From contig NZ_JAUYZI010000006.1 of the NCBI RefSeq assembly GCF_030700245.1, forward strand, positions 62,001 to 126,000: DNA of 64,000 bases. The letters run 5' to 3'. Below the pieces are notes generated by a model that saw nothing but the letters and a program-made list of their open reading frames with translations, searched no databases and had not been told where the DNA came from. Shown one piece after another: positions 9,649-18,592 of this stretch. A program made the position numbers and the translations under genes. Numbering within the stretch: position 1 is the stretch's first letter; each line of letters begins with the position of its first letter. This DNA is from Methylobacterium amylolyticum. GTDB taxonomy: Bacteria > Pseudomonadota > Alphaproteobacteria > Rhizobiales > Beijerinckiaceae.

Positions 9649-10119
9649 TCAGGCCCGCGCGATACCCGTCCGGTCGAGCTTGGCCAGGGCGTCGGCGACG
9701 CGCTCGCCGCCGATCGCGAGGTCGGGGGCGATCTCGGCGAGCGGCACCAGCACGAAGGCGCGCTCGCGGACGTAGCGGTGCGGCAGCACGAGCCGCGCGT
9801 CCGACACGGCCGCCCCCTCGTAGGCCAGCACGTCGATGTCGATGAGCCGCGGGCCCCAGCGCTCCTCGCGCACCCGGCCGAGGTCGCGCTCGACACCGAG
9901 GCAGGCGTCGAGCAGGGCGTGCGGATCGAGATCCGTGTCGATCGCCACCGCGCCGTTGAGGAACCAGGGCTGATCGGTCTTGCCCCAGGGGGGCGTGCGG
10001 TAATCGGCGGAGCGGGCGCGGATCCGGATGCCGGGCACGGCGGCGAGCCCCGCCACCGCGCGGTCGAGCAGCGCGGCCATGTCGCCGACATTGCTGCCGA
10101 GCCCCAGATAGGCCCTCAC
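9649..10119 (-). CDS. folK: 2-amino-4-hydroxy-6-hydroxymethyldihydropteridine pyrophosphokinase (HPPK)
   Basis: 156 residues, GTG start overlapping the folB stop. It transfers pyrophosphate from ATP to 6-hydroxymethyl-dihydropterin in folate synthesis. Family landmarks: LGLGSNVGD at the N-terminus, PPWGKTDQPWFLN for pterin binding and the signature RWGPRLIDIDVL with its two metal-binding aspartates. Third gene of the folP-folB-folK operon. Confidence 0.96.
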   Translation of the reverse strand: MRAYLGLGSNVGDMAALLDRAVAGLAAVPGIRIRARSADYRTPPWGKTDQPWFLNGAVAIDTDLDPHALLDACLGVERDLGRVREERWGPRLIDIDVLAYEGAAVSDARLVLPHRYVRERAFVLVPLAEIAPDLAIGGERVADALAKLDRTGIARA

Positions 10120-10484
10120 GCCGCGCGCCCGCGGGTGATCTCGACGCCGACCCGGTCGAGGATCGCGGGCACCGGCGCGCTCGGCTTGTCCACCCGCACG
10201 GTGATCGCCTCGATGGCGGGAAAGCGGTCGAGGATCGCCGCCGCGATCGCCTCGGCCAGCGCCTCGATCAGTTTGAAGCAGCGTCCCTCGGCGATCTCGA
10301 CGGCGATCCGCGTGAGGTCGGCGTAGCTGACGGTGGCCTCGACCGCGTCCGCCCGGCCGGCGGGGGCGAGGTCGAGGCGGGCGTCGAGGTCGATGTAGAA
10401 GCGCTGGCCCAGCACCGCCTCCTCGGGCAGCACCCCGTGCCGACCGTAGACCGCGATCCCGACGACGCGGATGTGGTCGCTCAC
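10116..10484 (-). CDS. folB: Dihydroneopterin aldolase
   Basis: 122 residues. The GTG start is set by the overlap with the folP stop; a longer in-frame reading would only be antisense-like sequence inside folP. It splits dihydroneopterin to 6-hydroxymethyl-dihydropterin and glycolaldehyde. Family features: VVGIAVYGRHGVLPEE near residues 7-22, the YADL segment, and FKLIEALAEAIAAAIL containing the conserved LiE. Translationally coupled on both sides. Confidence 0.94.
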   Translation of the reverse strand: MSDHIRVVGIAVYGRHGVLPEEAVLGQRFYIDLDARLDLAPAGRADAVEATVSYADLTRIAVEIAEGRCFKLIEALAEAIAAAILDRFPAIEAITVRVDKPSAPVPAILDRVGVEITRGRAA

Positions 10485-11320
10485 GGCCGCGCCTCCGGCC
10501 GCATCACCGCGTCGACCACCCGCAGCGCCTCGACATGGGCGGCGACGTCGTGGACGCGGACGATGTCGGCCCCCAGCGTCGCGGCGAGCGCGTGGGCCGA
10601 GAGCGAGCCGTAGAGCCGGTCGGCCGGCCGCGTCTCGCGGTCGTGCAGACGCCCGAGCAGAGACTTGCGCGAGACGCCGACGAGGACGGGAAAGCCCAGC
10701 GCCCGGATCTCCGGCAGCCGCCGCAGCACCTCCAGGTGCTGCTCCCAGCTCTTGCCGAAGCCGACGCCGGGATCGAGCACCACGTCGCCGTCCGGGATGC
10801 CGGCCCGGCGGGCGATGTCGAGCGAGCGCTCGAAGAAGCGCTTCAGGTCGGCGAGGATGTCGATCCCGGGCTCCACCGTCTCGCGGTTGTGCATGACGAT
10901 CACCGGCGCGCCGTGGGCGGCGGCCACCGTCGCGATGTCGGGCTCGCGCTGGAGGCCCCACACGTCGTTGACGATCCGCGCCCCGGCCTCCAGGGCGAGG
11001 CGGGCGGTGGAGGCCTTGTAGGTGTCGATCGAGATCGGCGCCGGGAGCGTGCCGGCGAGCGCCCGGATCACCGGCAGGACGCGGGCCTGCTCGGCCTCGG
11101 CCGGCACCGGCGTGTGGCCGGGCCGGGTCGACTCGCCGCCGATGTCGAGGATCGCCGCGCCCTCGGCCGCGAGCCGCTCCGCCTGGGCGCGGGCCTGCGC
11201 CTCGCCGGCGAACAGGCCGCCGTCGGAGAAGGAATCCGGCGTGACGTTGAGGATGCCCATCACCAGCGTGCGGCGCCCGAGATCGGGCAGCAGGCCGGGC
11301 AGGGCGGGGGAGGGGGTCAC
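10481..11320 (-). CDS. folP: Dihydropteroate synthase
   Basis: 279 residues from a GTG start. It joins dihydropterin pyrophosphate and p-aminobenzoate to give dihydropteroate; it is the sulfonamide target. TIM-barrel signatures are plain: MGILNVTPDSFSDGG, ILDIGGESTRPG, ISIDTYKA, IVNDVWG, LDPGVGFGKS and VGVSRKSLLG. First gene of the folate operon, just downstream of a hairpin that ends the leftward pqq-side transcript. Confidence 0.97.
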   Translation of the reverse strand: MTPSPALPGLLPDLGRRTLVMGILNVTPDSFSDGGLFAGEAQARAQAERLAAEGAAILDIGGESTRPGHTPVPAEAEQARVLPVIRALAGTLPAPISIDTYKASTARLALEAGARIVNDVWGLQREPDIATVAAAHGAPVIVMHNRETVEPGIDILADLKRFFERSLDIARRAGIPDGDVVLDPGVGFGKSWEQHLEVLRRLPEIRALGFPVLVGVSRKSLLGRLHDRETRPADRLYGSLSAHALAATLGADIVRVHDVAAHVEALRVVDAVMRPEARP

Positions 11321-11366
11321 GGGGCTCGCGCTCCTCGGCGGGATCGGCGCGCCGGTGTGATCGAAA

Positions 11367-11395
11367 CCGCGGCCCGGCGCAACGCCGGACCGCGG
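11367..11395 (-). terminator. Rho-independent-like terminator between the pqq-side operon and folP
   Basis: Read leftward, a 13-bp stem (CCGCGGTCCGGCG / CGCCGGGCCGCGG, one mismatched pair) with a tiny loop is followed by TTTCGATC. It lies between the stop of the 122-residue exported protein and the folP start. The T-run is short. Confidence 0.55.
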
Positions 11396-11420
11396 GGAGG
11401 CGGGGGAACCGAGTGCCGGC

Positions 11421-11789
11421 TCAGCCGCGGTAGCAGCGCACCTCGGCCTCGGCCTGGGCGCGGCGCAGGTCGGCGACCTTGTCGTCGAACACCTTGGTCG
11501 AGCGGAACTCGTTGGCGCGGTTGCCCACCCCCTGGCGCATCGACAGGATCGTGCTGGCCTGCACGTACTTGTCGTAAGGCAGGATCGCGGCGAGCTGGTC
11601 CAGCGAGCACGCGCATTTCTGCATGTTCTCGCGGGTCTGGCCGTTGGCCGCCATGCAGGCGAACACGTAGTCCACCCGGGCGTCGGTGGGATAGTCGTTC
11701 TCCTCCGCCGCGCGGCCGGGGGAGGCCGCCAGACCCAGCGCGAGGACGAGGGCGGCGAGGCCGCCGAGATCAGCCAGCCTTCGGGTCAT
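11421..11789 (-). CDS. Small exported cysteine-containing protein of the pqq cluster
   Basis: 122 residues with a signal peptide (about 1-27, ends GRA-AE). The mature part contains FACMAANGQTRENMQKCACS and ends AEVRCYRG: four cysteines (one, a CAC pair, and one near the C-terminus), consistent with two disulfides in the periplasm. I know similar small proteins beside PQQ/quinoprotein dehydrogenase genes but no established function. The start overlaps the end of the preceding 248-residue exported protein by 20 bases, so the two are coupled. It is last in the leftward pqq-side operon. It could be a partner or maturation factor for a periplasmic quinoprotein; that is inference. Confidence 0.75.
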   Translation of the reverse strand: MTRRLADLGGLAALVLALGLAASPGRAAEENDYPTDARVDYVFACMAANGQTRENMQKCACSLDQLAAILPYDKYVQASTILSMRQGVGNRANEFRSTKVFDDKVADLRRAQAEAEVRCYRG

Positions 11790-12516
11790 AGTTCAGCTTC
11801 TCCTGCAACAGCTCGCCGCCGTCCTTGGAACGCGAGGCGGCCTCCATCGAGACGATCTCACCCGGCACCGCCGGGGAGGTGACGACGGTGTAGGTCAGGT
11901 CGTCGAGCCCGCGCATGCGCTCGGTCATCGGGTCGCCGGCGAACGGCCGCGTCACCACCTGCCAGCCGTCGACCTCGCGGTCGCCGACCTTCACCTTCAC
12001 GGGCGTGACGGCCGCGCGCTCGCGCAGGCCGCGGCGGATCGCGAGCTTCAGGTAGCGCGGGTTCGCCTCCAGCACCTTGGCGAGCGCGCGCAGGTGGTTC
12101 TCGAAGAACAGCGAGACGATCGGGTTTCCGGTCATGTCCTCGAACGGACCGGCGGGCACCCGGTTGAGGCCGGAGAACATCGTCACCGCGATGTCGCGGG
12201 CGTCGGCGCTCGGCGTCCCGGCGCCCCCCTTCTCGGCGACCGTGGGCTTCTCGACCTTGAGGGTGACCGTATCCTGGAGCGGCGCCCCGAACGGCCCCTT
12301 GGCGATCCCCGAGCGGCGCAGGTAATCGTAGGTGATGGTGCTGCCGGGCGCCGCGTTGCGCATCTGCGGCTGCTCGAACAGCAGGTCGGCGGCGCTGGGC
12401 GGGGCGGCGGCGTTGGCGGGGGTGACGGCGGGCGCGGGCGCCTCCTCGGCGAAGGCCGGCACCGCCATCAGCCCGAGCGCGACGGTCGCCGTCGCGAGAA
12501 AAACCTTCACGGTCAC
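11770..12516 (-). CDS. Exported protein of unknown function downstream of pqqE
   Basis: 248 residues. A GTG start overlaps the pqqE stop (GTGA); a second GTG six bases later is also possible. Signal peptide about residues 1-24 (ends AFA-EE), then an Ala/Pro-rich linker and a domain beginning [11 protein letters not shown] and carrying [25 protein letters not shown] and [14 protein letters not shown]. No cysteines or metal motif; no transmembrane helix after the signal. I do not recognise a named family. Overlap with pqqE on one side and with a second exported protein on the other suggests a role in PQQ-enzyme function in the periplasm. Confidence 0.75.
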   Translation of the reverse strand: MTVKVFLATATVALGLMAVPAFAEEAPAPAVTPANAAAPPSAADLLFEQPQMRNAAPGSTITYDYLRRSGIAKGPFGAPLQDTVTLKVEKPTVAEKGGAGTPSADARDIAVTMFSGLNRVPAGPFEDMTGNPIVSLFFENHLRALAKVLEANPRYLKLAIRRGLRERAAVTPVKVKVGDREVDGWQVVTRPFAGDPMTERMRGLDDLTYTVVTSPAVPGEIVSMEAASRSKDGGELLQEKLNYDPKAG

Positions 12517-13667
12517 GCATCCTCCTTGAGCGGCGACCGGATGTTGCTGCCGATCGTCCGGTAGACGTAGTCGGGGGGCGTCTCGGCGGCCTCCTCGACG
12601 GCGAGCGCCCGCACCTTGGCGTGCAGGGGCGAGAGCGAGCAGGCCGGGTCGGTAGCCGCCGCGTCGCCGGCCAGCGCCAGCGCCTGGCAGCGGCAGCCGC
12701 CCCAGTCGCGCTCCCGCCGGTCGCAGGAGCGGCAGGGCTCCTGCATCCAGTCGGTGCCGCGATAGGCGGTGAAGGCCGGCGCGTCGCGCCAGATCTCGGC
12801 GAGCGAATGGTCGGTGACGTACCAGAATTCGAGGCCGGGGATCGTCTCGGCCGCGTGGCAGGGCAGGACCTTGCCCTGGGGCGTGACGTTCATCAGCTTG
12901 CGGCCCCAGCCGCCGGCGCAGGCCTTGGGGTATTTCGCGTAATAGTCCGGCACGACGAGGTCGATGACGAGCTGGCCCTTGAGCCGCTCGCGCGCCGCCT
13001 CGACGATGCGGATCGAGGCGTCGACCTGGGCCTTGTCCGGCATCAGCGCCGCGCGGTTGACGTAGGCCCAGCCGTAGTACTGGGTGTGGGCCACCTCCAG
13101 CCGCTTGGCGCCGAGCCTCACGGCCAGCTCGATGAAGCCCTCGACCTCGTGGATGTTGCCCCGGTGGATCACCGCGTTCAGCGTCAGCGGCAGGCCGAGC
13201 TCCACCACCTTGGCGGCGAACTCCATCTTCTGCGGCTGGGCGTTCTTCAGGCCGCCGATCTTCTCGGCGTTGCGCGCGTCGACGCCCTGCACCGAGAGCT
13301 GCACGTGGTCGAGACCGGCGTCGTAGAGCGGCTGGAGCTTGGCCAGCGCGCCGCCGACGCCGGAGGTGATCAGGTTCGAGTAGAGGCCGAGGTCGGCGCA
13401 GGTCTTGGTGATCTCGACGATGTCGTTGCGCGCCGTCGGCTCGCCCCCCGACAGGTGGACGTGCAGCACGCCGAGCCCCGCCGCCTCGGTCAGCACGCGC
13501 TGCCACGTGGCGGTGTCGAGCTCGCCCGAGCGGCGGTCGAGTTCCAGCGGGTTCGAGCAGTAGGGGCAGCGCAGCGGGCAGCGATGGGTCAGCTCGGCGA
13601 GCAGACCGACCGGAGCGGGCGCCTCGGCACGGATCGGGACTTGGGGGATCGGGACTTGCGCGTTCAT
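12513..13667 (-). CDS. pqqE: PqqA peptide cyclase (radical SAM)
   Basis: 384 residues. It forms the Glu-Tyr C-C crosslink in PqqA, the first step of PQQ synthesis, together with PqqD. The radical-SAM cluster is Cys30-x3-Cys34-x2-Cys37 ([11 protein letters not shown]), followed by [11 protein letters not shown]. The C-terminal SPASM region supplies the auxiliary cluster cysteines ([34 protein letters not shown]). The ATG overlaps the pqqCD stop (ATGA). It is cytosolic. Confidence 0.97.
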   Translation of the reverse strand: MNAQVPIPQVPIRAEAPAPVGLLAELTHRCPLRCPYCSNPLELDRRSGELDTATWQRVLTEAAGLGVLHVHLSGGEPTARNDIVEITKTCADLGLYSNLITSGVGGALAKLQPLYDAGLDHVQLSVQGVDARNAEKIGGLKNAQPQKMEFAAKVVELGLPLTLNAVIHRGNIHEVEGFIELAVRLGAKRLEVAHTQYYGWAYVNRAALMPDKAQVDASIRIVEAARERLKGQLVIDLVVPDYYAKYPKACAGGWGRKLMNVTPQGKVLPCHAAETIPGLEFWYVTDHSLAEIWRDAPAFTAYRGTDWMQEPCRSCDRRERDWGGCRCQALALAGDAAATDPACSLSPLHAKVRALAVEEAAETPPDYVYRTIGSNIRSPLKEDA

Positions 13668-14746
13668 CGCTCCAGCACCCGCTTCTCGGCCAAGCCCCGC
13701 AGCATCACGAGGATGTCGGCCTCGATCGCCCGCGGGTCGGCGGCGTAGGTCTTGCCGAGCTCGTCGGCGATGTCGGCGACCGTGCGGCTGCCGTCGACGA
13801 GTTTGAGGACGGCGACCGCGTTGTCGTCGAGGTCGAAGGTCCGCTCGGGGGCGAGCAGCACGTGCTTGGCCCGGGTCTCGTCGTGGCGCAGGCGCACCCC
13901 GCGGGGCAGGCGCGGCCGGTCGCCCGCCGCGAGCGCCCCGATCCCGGGCTTCGGTGCCGCGGCCGTCTCGGCGACGAGGCCGACGCCCGGCTGCCACGCG
14001 TCCGGCGGGATCATCCCCGGCGCCACGTAGGCGAAGTACAGGGCGTCGAGCTGCGTCCACAGCACGTTGCACTTGAAGGTCAGCGCCGCCATCGCCTGCC
14101 GCTGAAGCTCCGGCGTGGTGGCGTGCTGCTTGACGTAGTCGAGGGCGAAGTCGGCGTCGCGCGGCGCCTGGGTGAGCCGCTTGTCGAAGTAGGCGAGCGT
14201 CTCCTTGGTGATGAAATCGTAGTTCTTCAGCATCCCGGCGACCCGCTCGGAGATGATGGTCGGCGAGAACATCTCGGTCAGCGAGGAGGCGATGGCCTCC
14301 AGGAGCGACTTCTCGGCGACGAAGTGGACGTAGGCCTCGACGGAGAACTTCGTCGCCGAGAGGATGCCGCGGGTCGAGAGCACGTAGTCGCGGTCGAAGC
14401 CGACGCCCTCGGCGAGCTTCAGCCAGCGCTCGATGCCGCCGTCGCCGGGGGCGTCGCCGTCGTGGTCGACGATGCGCTGGCGCCAGACCCGGCGCAACGA
14501 CGCGTCGGTCATGCGCGCGAGCACCGCGGCGTCCTTCACCGGGATCATCGCTTGGTAGTAGTAGCGGTTGAGCGCCCAGGCCCGGACCTGGTCCTTCGAC
14601 AGCTTGCCGTCGTGCAGCAGCCGGTGGAACGGGTGCAGGTTGTGGTAGCGCCGGGCGCCGATGTCGCGCAGGGCCGCCTCCAGCTCCTCGGGGCTGAGCA
14701 GCCGCTCGGCGGTGTCCGGGGCGGGAGCGGGGAAGACAGCGTTCAT
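13664..14746 (-). CDS. pqqCD: PqqC-PqqD fusion: PQQ synthase and PqqA chaperone
   Basis: 360 residues. Residues about 15-245 are PqqC, the cofactor-free oxidase that closes the PQQ rings ([51 protein letters not shown]). After a Pro/Ala/Gly linker, residues about 275-360 are PqqD, which presents PqqA to PqqE ([40 protein letters not shown]). This C-D fusion is known from Methylobacterium. The gene is preceded by a 181-bp gap holding a dispersed repeat, so it may have its own promoter besides read-through from pqqB. Confidence 0.96.
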   Translation of the reverse strand: MNAVFPAPAPDTAERLLSPEELEAALRDIGARRYHNLHPFHRLLHDGKLSKDQVRAWALNRYYYQAMIPVKDAAVLARMTDASLRRVWRQRIVDHDGDAPGDGGIERWLKLAEGVGFDRDYVLSTRGILSATKFSVEAYVHFVAEKSLLEAIASSLTEMFSPTIISERVAGMLKNYDFITKETLAYFDKRLTQAPRDADFALDYVKQHATTPELQRQAMAALTFKCNVLWTQLDALYFAYVAPGMIPPDAWQPGVGLVAETAAAPKPGIGALAAGDRPRLPRGVRLRHDETRAKHVLLAPERTFDLDDNAVAVLKLVDGSRTVADIADELGKTYAADPRAIEADILVMLRGLAEKRVLER

Positions 14747-14879
14747 GGCGTTTCCGGCGTCCGTTCTTAAGGGATCGCGTTTCTTCGGTTCCGGTCGGCG
14801 CGGGGGCGGCCATCCCGCGAACCGGATGTAGGGTCGACCCGCCGCCCGACCAAGCGGAGCGGCTCTGGGCCTCCATTTT

Positions 14880-14930
14880 GACGCGCTCTCTCGCGCCGAG
14901 CCGGTATCCACCTCGGCGGAGAGCGCGCTA
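14880..14930. repeat. Dispersed inverted repeat between pqqB and pqqCD, copy A
   Basis: A stem-loop of GCGCTCTC-(TCGC)-GCCGAG with CTCGGC-GGAGAGCGC, preceded by a TTTTGACGC lead and ending in the CTAG that carries the pqqB stop. A close copy in the opposite orientation is at 63896-63960. Its place inside the pqq operon could reduce read-through from pqqB into pqqCD. Confidence 0.75.
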
Positions 14931-15827
14931 GAGCGACAGGCTCAGCCCGTCATGGGCCACCGTCCAGCCCGCCGCCTCGACCTCGGCGCGCTCGGGCGAG
15001 CCCTCGACGAGGACCGGGTTGGTGTTGTTGATGTGCACGAACACCCGGCGGCCGAGGTCCACGTCGGCCAGCGCGTCGATCGATCCGCCGTCGCCCCGCA
15101 TCGGCACGTGGCCCATGCGCCAGCCGGTCTTAACCCCCACCCCGGCGCGGATCATGTCGTCGTCGTGCAGCACCGTGCCGTCGAACAGCAGCGCGTCGAC
15201 CCCGGCGATCCGGCGCCTGAGCCCGTCGGTGACGCGGGCGCAGCCGGGGATGTAGGCGAGGCGGCGCTCTCCCGCCTCGATCATCGCGCCGACCGTCGTC
15301 TCGGTCTCGGCGCCGATCTCCATCGTCTCGTCCTCCAGCCAGAGCGGCACCTTGCCGGGGACGGAGAACAGCGTGACGGCGAGGCCGGGAAGCGGCTGGA
15401 AGGGCGCGTCCATCGCGATCGCCTCCCGGGCGACGACGCCCTCGGCCATCACGTCGAAGACGCGGTTGGCGTTGACCGAATCGAGGATGCCGCGGGTCGC
15501 GTAGAGGGTGTAGGGCTGGCCCTCGCGCAGGGTCAGCAGCCCGGCCACGTGGTCGACGTCGCCGTTGGTGAGCAGCACGGCGCGGATCGGCGAGTGGCGC
15601 AGGCCCTCGCGCGGGTGCATCGCCGGATTGTCGAACAGTTGCTGCCGGATGTCCGGCGAGGCGTTGACCAGAAGCCAGTCCGCGCCGTCGGCGGAGACGG
15701 CGATGCTCGACTGCGTCCGGGGGCGCACGCGCTCCGGCTCGGAGCGGGCCAGCGTGCAGATCGGGCAGCGGCAGTTCCACTGGGGGAGGCCGCCGCCCGC
15801 GGCGGAACCGAGGATCACGACGCGCAT
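14928..15827 (-). CDS. pqqB: PqqB metallo-hydrolase-fold PQQ biosynthesis protein
   Basis: 299 residues, metallo-beta-lactamase fold. Landmarks: ILGSAAGGGLPQWNC at the N-terminus, CRCPICTLAR zinc knuckle, NGDVDHVAG (the degenerate metal motif typical of PqqB), YIPGCARV and VFVHINNTNPVL. PqqB is reported to hydroxylate the PqqA-derived tyrosine in PQQ synthesis. The stop codon lies in the edge of a dispersed repeat. Directly downstream of pqqA. Confidence 0.96.
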   Translation of the reverse strand: MRVVILGSAAGGGLPQWNCRCPICTLARSEPERVRPRTQSSIAVSADGADWLLVNASPDIRQQLFDNPAMHPREGLRHSPIRAVLLTNGDVDHVAGLLTLREGQPYTLYATRGILDSVNANRVFDVMAEGVVAREAIAMDAPFQPLPGLAVTLFSVPGKVPLWLEDETMEIGAETETTVGAMIEAGERRLAYIPGCARVTDGLRRRIAGVDALLFDGTVLHDDDMIRAGVGVKTGWRMGHVPMRGDGGSIDALADVDLGRRVFVHINNTNPVLVEGSPERAEVEAAGWTVAHDGLSLSL

Positions 15828-15861
15828 GGTGCGGCTCCCGCGATCCCCGGCCCCTGAGAAC

Positions 15862-15951
15862 TCAGTTGAAGGTGTCGATCTCGGCCGACTCGTAGCTCGT
15901 CACTTCCATGCCGACGCAGATCTCGGACACGACGGGGGCAGCCCAGGCCAT
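15862..15951 (-). CDS. pqqA: PQQ precursor peptide
   Basis: 29 residues, reading MAWAAPVVSEICVGMEV then TSYESAEIDTFN. Glu16 and Tyr20 in the EVTSY motif are the residues crosslinked by PqqE and built into PQQ. A ribosome-binding site AAGGAGA lies just upstream. It is followed by pqqB after 34 bases. Too short for ordinary gene finders, but the match to PqqA peptides is unmistakable. Confidence 0.97.
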   Translation of the reverse strand: MAWAAPVVSEICVGMEVTSYESAEIDTFN

Positions 15952-15997
15952 GGTGTTTCTCCTTGCAATCATGATCACCGAGCGTCGTCAGAGCGAT

Positions 15998-16015
15998 CCT
16001 AAGAAGACCCTAAGA
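15998..16015 (-). promoter_or_regulatory. Direct-repeat operator candidate upstream of pqqA
   Basis: On the pqqA coding strand the sequence is TCTTAGG-GTCT-TCTTAGG: two identical 7-mers with 11-bp periodicity. This is the layout bound by OmpR/PhoB-type response regulators (7-mer, 4-bp spacer, 7-mer). The site is 47-64 bases upstream of the pqqA ATG, and the neighbouring gene encodes just such a regulator. Binding is inferred, not shown. Confidence 0.5.
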
Positions 16016-16202
16016 CACTGATGGCGCTCTCGTTTCAGGCGCAGAGCTGATATCGGCGATCTCGCGCCCGGCTTCAAGCATCAAATTGCCGGATCCTCCC
16101 AACTTTTTGGTGAGCCACCGGGGGAACCGCCTGAAACGCTTGGGAAATCGGCGCAATACCGCAGCAACCCCGACTTAAGTACAGGATCGCCGCGCCACCG
16201 CG

Positions 16203-16907
16203 TCACTGGCGGAAGTCGGGCCCGCGCAGCTCCAGCATGAAGCCCTTGCCGCGCACGGTGGTGAGCACCGGGCCGCCGTGGCGGACGAAATCGGCCATCT
16301 TCGAGCGCAGGTAGCCGATGTAGACATCGACCACGTTGAGCGAGAGGCCGCCCTGGCTGGCCCACAGGCGCTCGAAGATGTCGGCGCGGGAGACCGGCTT
16401 GCCGATGCCCTCCATCAGCATGGCCAGCAGGTCGGCCTCACGGGGGGTCAGCCGGGCATTCGCCTCGCCGCAGCTCGCCTGCCTCGTGTCGAGGTCGAGG
16501 ACCAGCCGGCCGGCGGTGAGGCGCGAGCGCGGCGCCTCGGCCTGCTGGCGGCGCATCAGGTGGGTGCGCAGGCGGGCCACCAGCTCGTCGAACACGAACG
16601 GCTTGACGATGTAGTCGTCGGCCCCGAGCGCAAGCCCCTCGGCCCGGTCGCGGATCTCGTCGCGGGCGGACAGGAACAGGATCGGCCCCGGGTAGCCGCC
16701 CTCGCGCAGGGAGCGGCAGACGTCGTGACCGGACCCGTCCGGCAGGCCGACATCGAGGAGCACCGCCCCCGGCGCCGGGTCGCGGGCGGCCTGGATGGCG
16801 TCGTCGACGCAGGCGGCGGTGCCGACCTCGAACCCCTCCGCCTCCAGCCCGCGCGCCAGCAGGCCGCGGATGTCGACGTCGTCCTCGACGATCAGGATCC
16901 GCGTCAT
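16203..16907 (-). CDS. mxbM: OmpR-family response regulator, probable MxbM
   Basis: 234 residues. Receiver domain 1-120 with phospho-acceptor Asp52 (LLDVGLPDG), acidic pair Asp9-Asp10 and Lys102 (IVKPF). Winged-helix output domain about 135-230 (LTPREADLLAMLM, RLWASQGG, VDVYIGYLRSKM, TVRGKGFML). The ATG overlaps the kinase stop (ATGA). Position between the pqq and fhc genes, next to xoxFGJ, matches my recollection of mxbM/mxbD in M. extorquens AM1, a pair needed for methanol dehydrogenase expression and the switch between xox and mxa. The name rests on synteny and architecture. Confidence 0.8.
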   Translation of the reverse strand: MTRILIVEDDVDIRGLLARGLEAEGFEVGTAACVDDAIQAARDPAPGAVLLDVGLPDGSGHDVCRSLREGGYPGPILFLSARDEIRDRAEGLALGADDYIVKPFVFDELVARLRTHLMRRQQAEAPRSRLTAGRLVLDLDTRQASCGEANARLTPREADLLAMLMEGIGKPVSRADIFERLWASQGGLSLNVVDVYIGYLRSKMADFVRHGGPVLTTVRGKGFMLELRGPDFRQ

Positions 16908-18550
16908 GCGGCCGTCTCCCTCAGATTCCGCCCGCCGGCCGCGCCCCCGGCCGTGCCCGCCTCCCATGCGGGATCGAGGGCGGGGATGTCCAGGCACACG
17001 CGGGCGCCGCGGCCGCCGTCCCCGCTGCCGAGGCCGATCGTGCCGCCGTGCTGCTCGACGATCCAGCGGGCGAGCGCGAGGCCGATGCCGAACCCGGTCG
17101 TGTCCGCCCCGGTCTCGCGGCCGGTGCTCGGGCCGCGGCGGAAACGCTCCAGCAGCTCCGCCTCCGGGGCGCCGAAGCCCGGCCCGTCGTCGGTGACGGT
17201 GATCCGCGCGGTGGGCCCCGGAGCGGCCGCCAGGGCCACCGTGACCCGGGTCAGCCCGGCGGCGTGGCGCAGGGCGTTGTCCACGAGGCTCTCGACGGTC
17301 TGGCGAAGCCATTCGCGGTCGGCGAGGCACTCCACGTCGGCCGTGCCGGGGTCGAGGGTCAGGCCGACCCGCCGGCGGGCGGCCTCCGAGGCCATGTTGT
17401 CCACCGCCTCGGCCAGCACCGCGGCGAGGCCGAGCGGCCTGCGGTCGAGCTCGATCGCGCCGGTTTCCGAGCGGGCGACGCGGAGCAGATCCTCCACGCG
17501 CAGCTTCAGCCGCTGGGCCCGCTTGCGGATCGTGGCGAAGGCGGGCGCCGGGTCGACGCCCCGGGGGGCCCCGCGCACGGCGAGGTCGCACTCGCCGAGG
17601 ATGACGGTGAGCGGCGTGCGCAGCTCGTGGCTCACGTCGGCGAAGAAGCGGCGGCGGGAGCGGTCCACCGTCTCCAGCCGGGCGTTGGCGGCGCGCAGGT
17701 CGGCGGTGCGGGCGGCGACCGTGTCCTCCAGGGCGGCCCGGTCGGCGGCGACGTGCGCCTCGCGCCGGGCGAGGCGGGCGGCCATGCGGTTGACGTTGGC
17801 CATCAGCAGGCCGAGCTCGTCGCGGGTCGCCACCGGCAAACGCGTGTCCAGCGCCCCGCGGCCGATGGCGCTCGCGGCCCGGCGCACCTCCTCGATGCGC
17901 GCCAGCGTCGGCCGGCTGAGCGTGCGGTAGAGGACCGCGAGCAGGGCGAGCGCCGCCGCCACTGCGACCGCCGCCGCCACGCGCAGGCGGTCGGTGAGCG
18001 CTCGGGCCTCCTCGGAGCCGAGCTGCATGCCCCGCCGCTCCGCCTCGATCAGGAAGGAGAGGGGCTGCCCGGTCATCGCCCCGAAACCGTTGAGCGCGCC
18101 CTTGATCGCGTCCTGGCGGCGCTCGGGGTCGGTCTGGCGGCTGATCAGCGACACTTGCCGGTCGAGCACCACCCGGGCGGCGCGCAACTGCGCCATCGGC
18201 CGGGTGCGGGCCGCGTACTGCATGCGGTCGGCGGGGTCGTCGCTCGGCGGGAAGCTCCGGGCGAGCGCCTCGTCCACGGTGTTGAGCGCCCGGTCGACGT
18301 TGTCGCGGGCGATGCCCATCGCCTCGGGCTGGCCGTCGGGGTTGCCGACCGTCTCGACCGCGGCGAGGCCGAACTGCGTCAGCCGGCCCGACAGCTCGGC
18401 CAGCAGCTCCAGCCGTCCCTGGGCCGCGAGCGTCCGGTCCACGGTCCGCTCGGCGGCGGCGATGGTGACCAGCACGGCGGCGGCGGCCAGCACCACCACC
18501 AGGGCGCTCGCGGCCAGCAGGAGGACGAAGCGGGCCTTCAGGGAGCGCAT
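16904..18550 (-). CDS. mxbD: Membrane sensor histidine kinase, probable MxbD
   Basis: 548 residues. TM helix at about 8-31, a periplasmic sensor domain of about 155 residues with no recognised fold, TM helix about 191-208, and HAMP 209-262. The dimerisation/phosphoacceptor helix has His308 in DVSHELRTPL. The ATPase domain has N-box LVDNALRHA, G1 DDGPGFG and G2 GFGIGLALAR. It would phosphorylate the adjacent response regulator. The ligand is unknown; in Methylobacterium the MxbDM system controls methanol oxidation genes. Transcription runs from the kinase through the regulator towards pqqA. Confidence 0.82.
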   Translation of the reverse strand: MRSLKARFVLLLAASALVVVLAAAAVLVTIAAAERTVDRTLAAQGRLELLAELSGRLTQFGLAAVETVGNPDGQPEAMGIARDNVDRALNTVDEALARSFPPSDDPADRMQYAARTRPMAQLRAARVVLDRQVSLISRQTDPERRQDAIKGALNGFGAMTGQPLSFLIEAERRGMQLGSEEARALTDRLRVAAAVAVAAALALLAVLYRTLSRPTLARIEEVRRAASAIGRGALDTRLPVATRDELGLLMANVNRMAARLARREAHVAADRAALEDTVAARTADLRAANARLETVDRSRRRFFADVSHELRTPLTVILGECDLAVRGAPRGVDPAPAFATIRKRAQRLKLRVEDLLRVARSETGAIELDRRPLGLAAVLAEAVDNMASEAARRRVGLTLDPGTADVECLADREWLRQTVESLVDNALRHAAGLTRVTVALAAAPGPTARITVTDDGPGFGAPEAELLERFRRGPSTGRETGADTTGFGIGLALARWIVEQHGGTIGLGSGDGGRGARVCLDIPALDPAWEAGTAGGAAGGRNLRETAA

Positions 18551-18592
18551 CGGTGCGGTCCTGCGCTGCGCCGCGCGCGCCTCACGGCTCTC

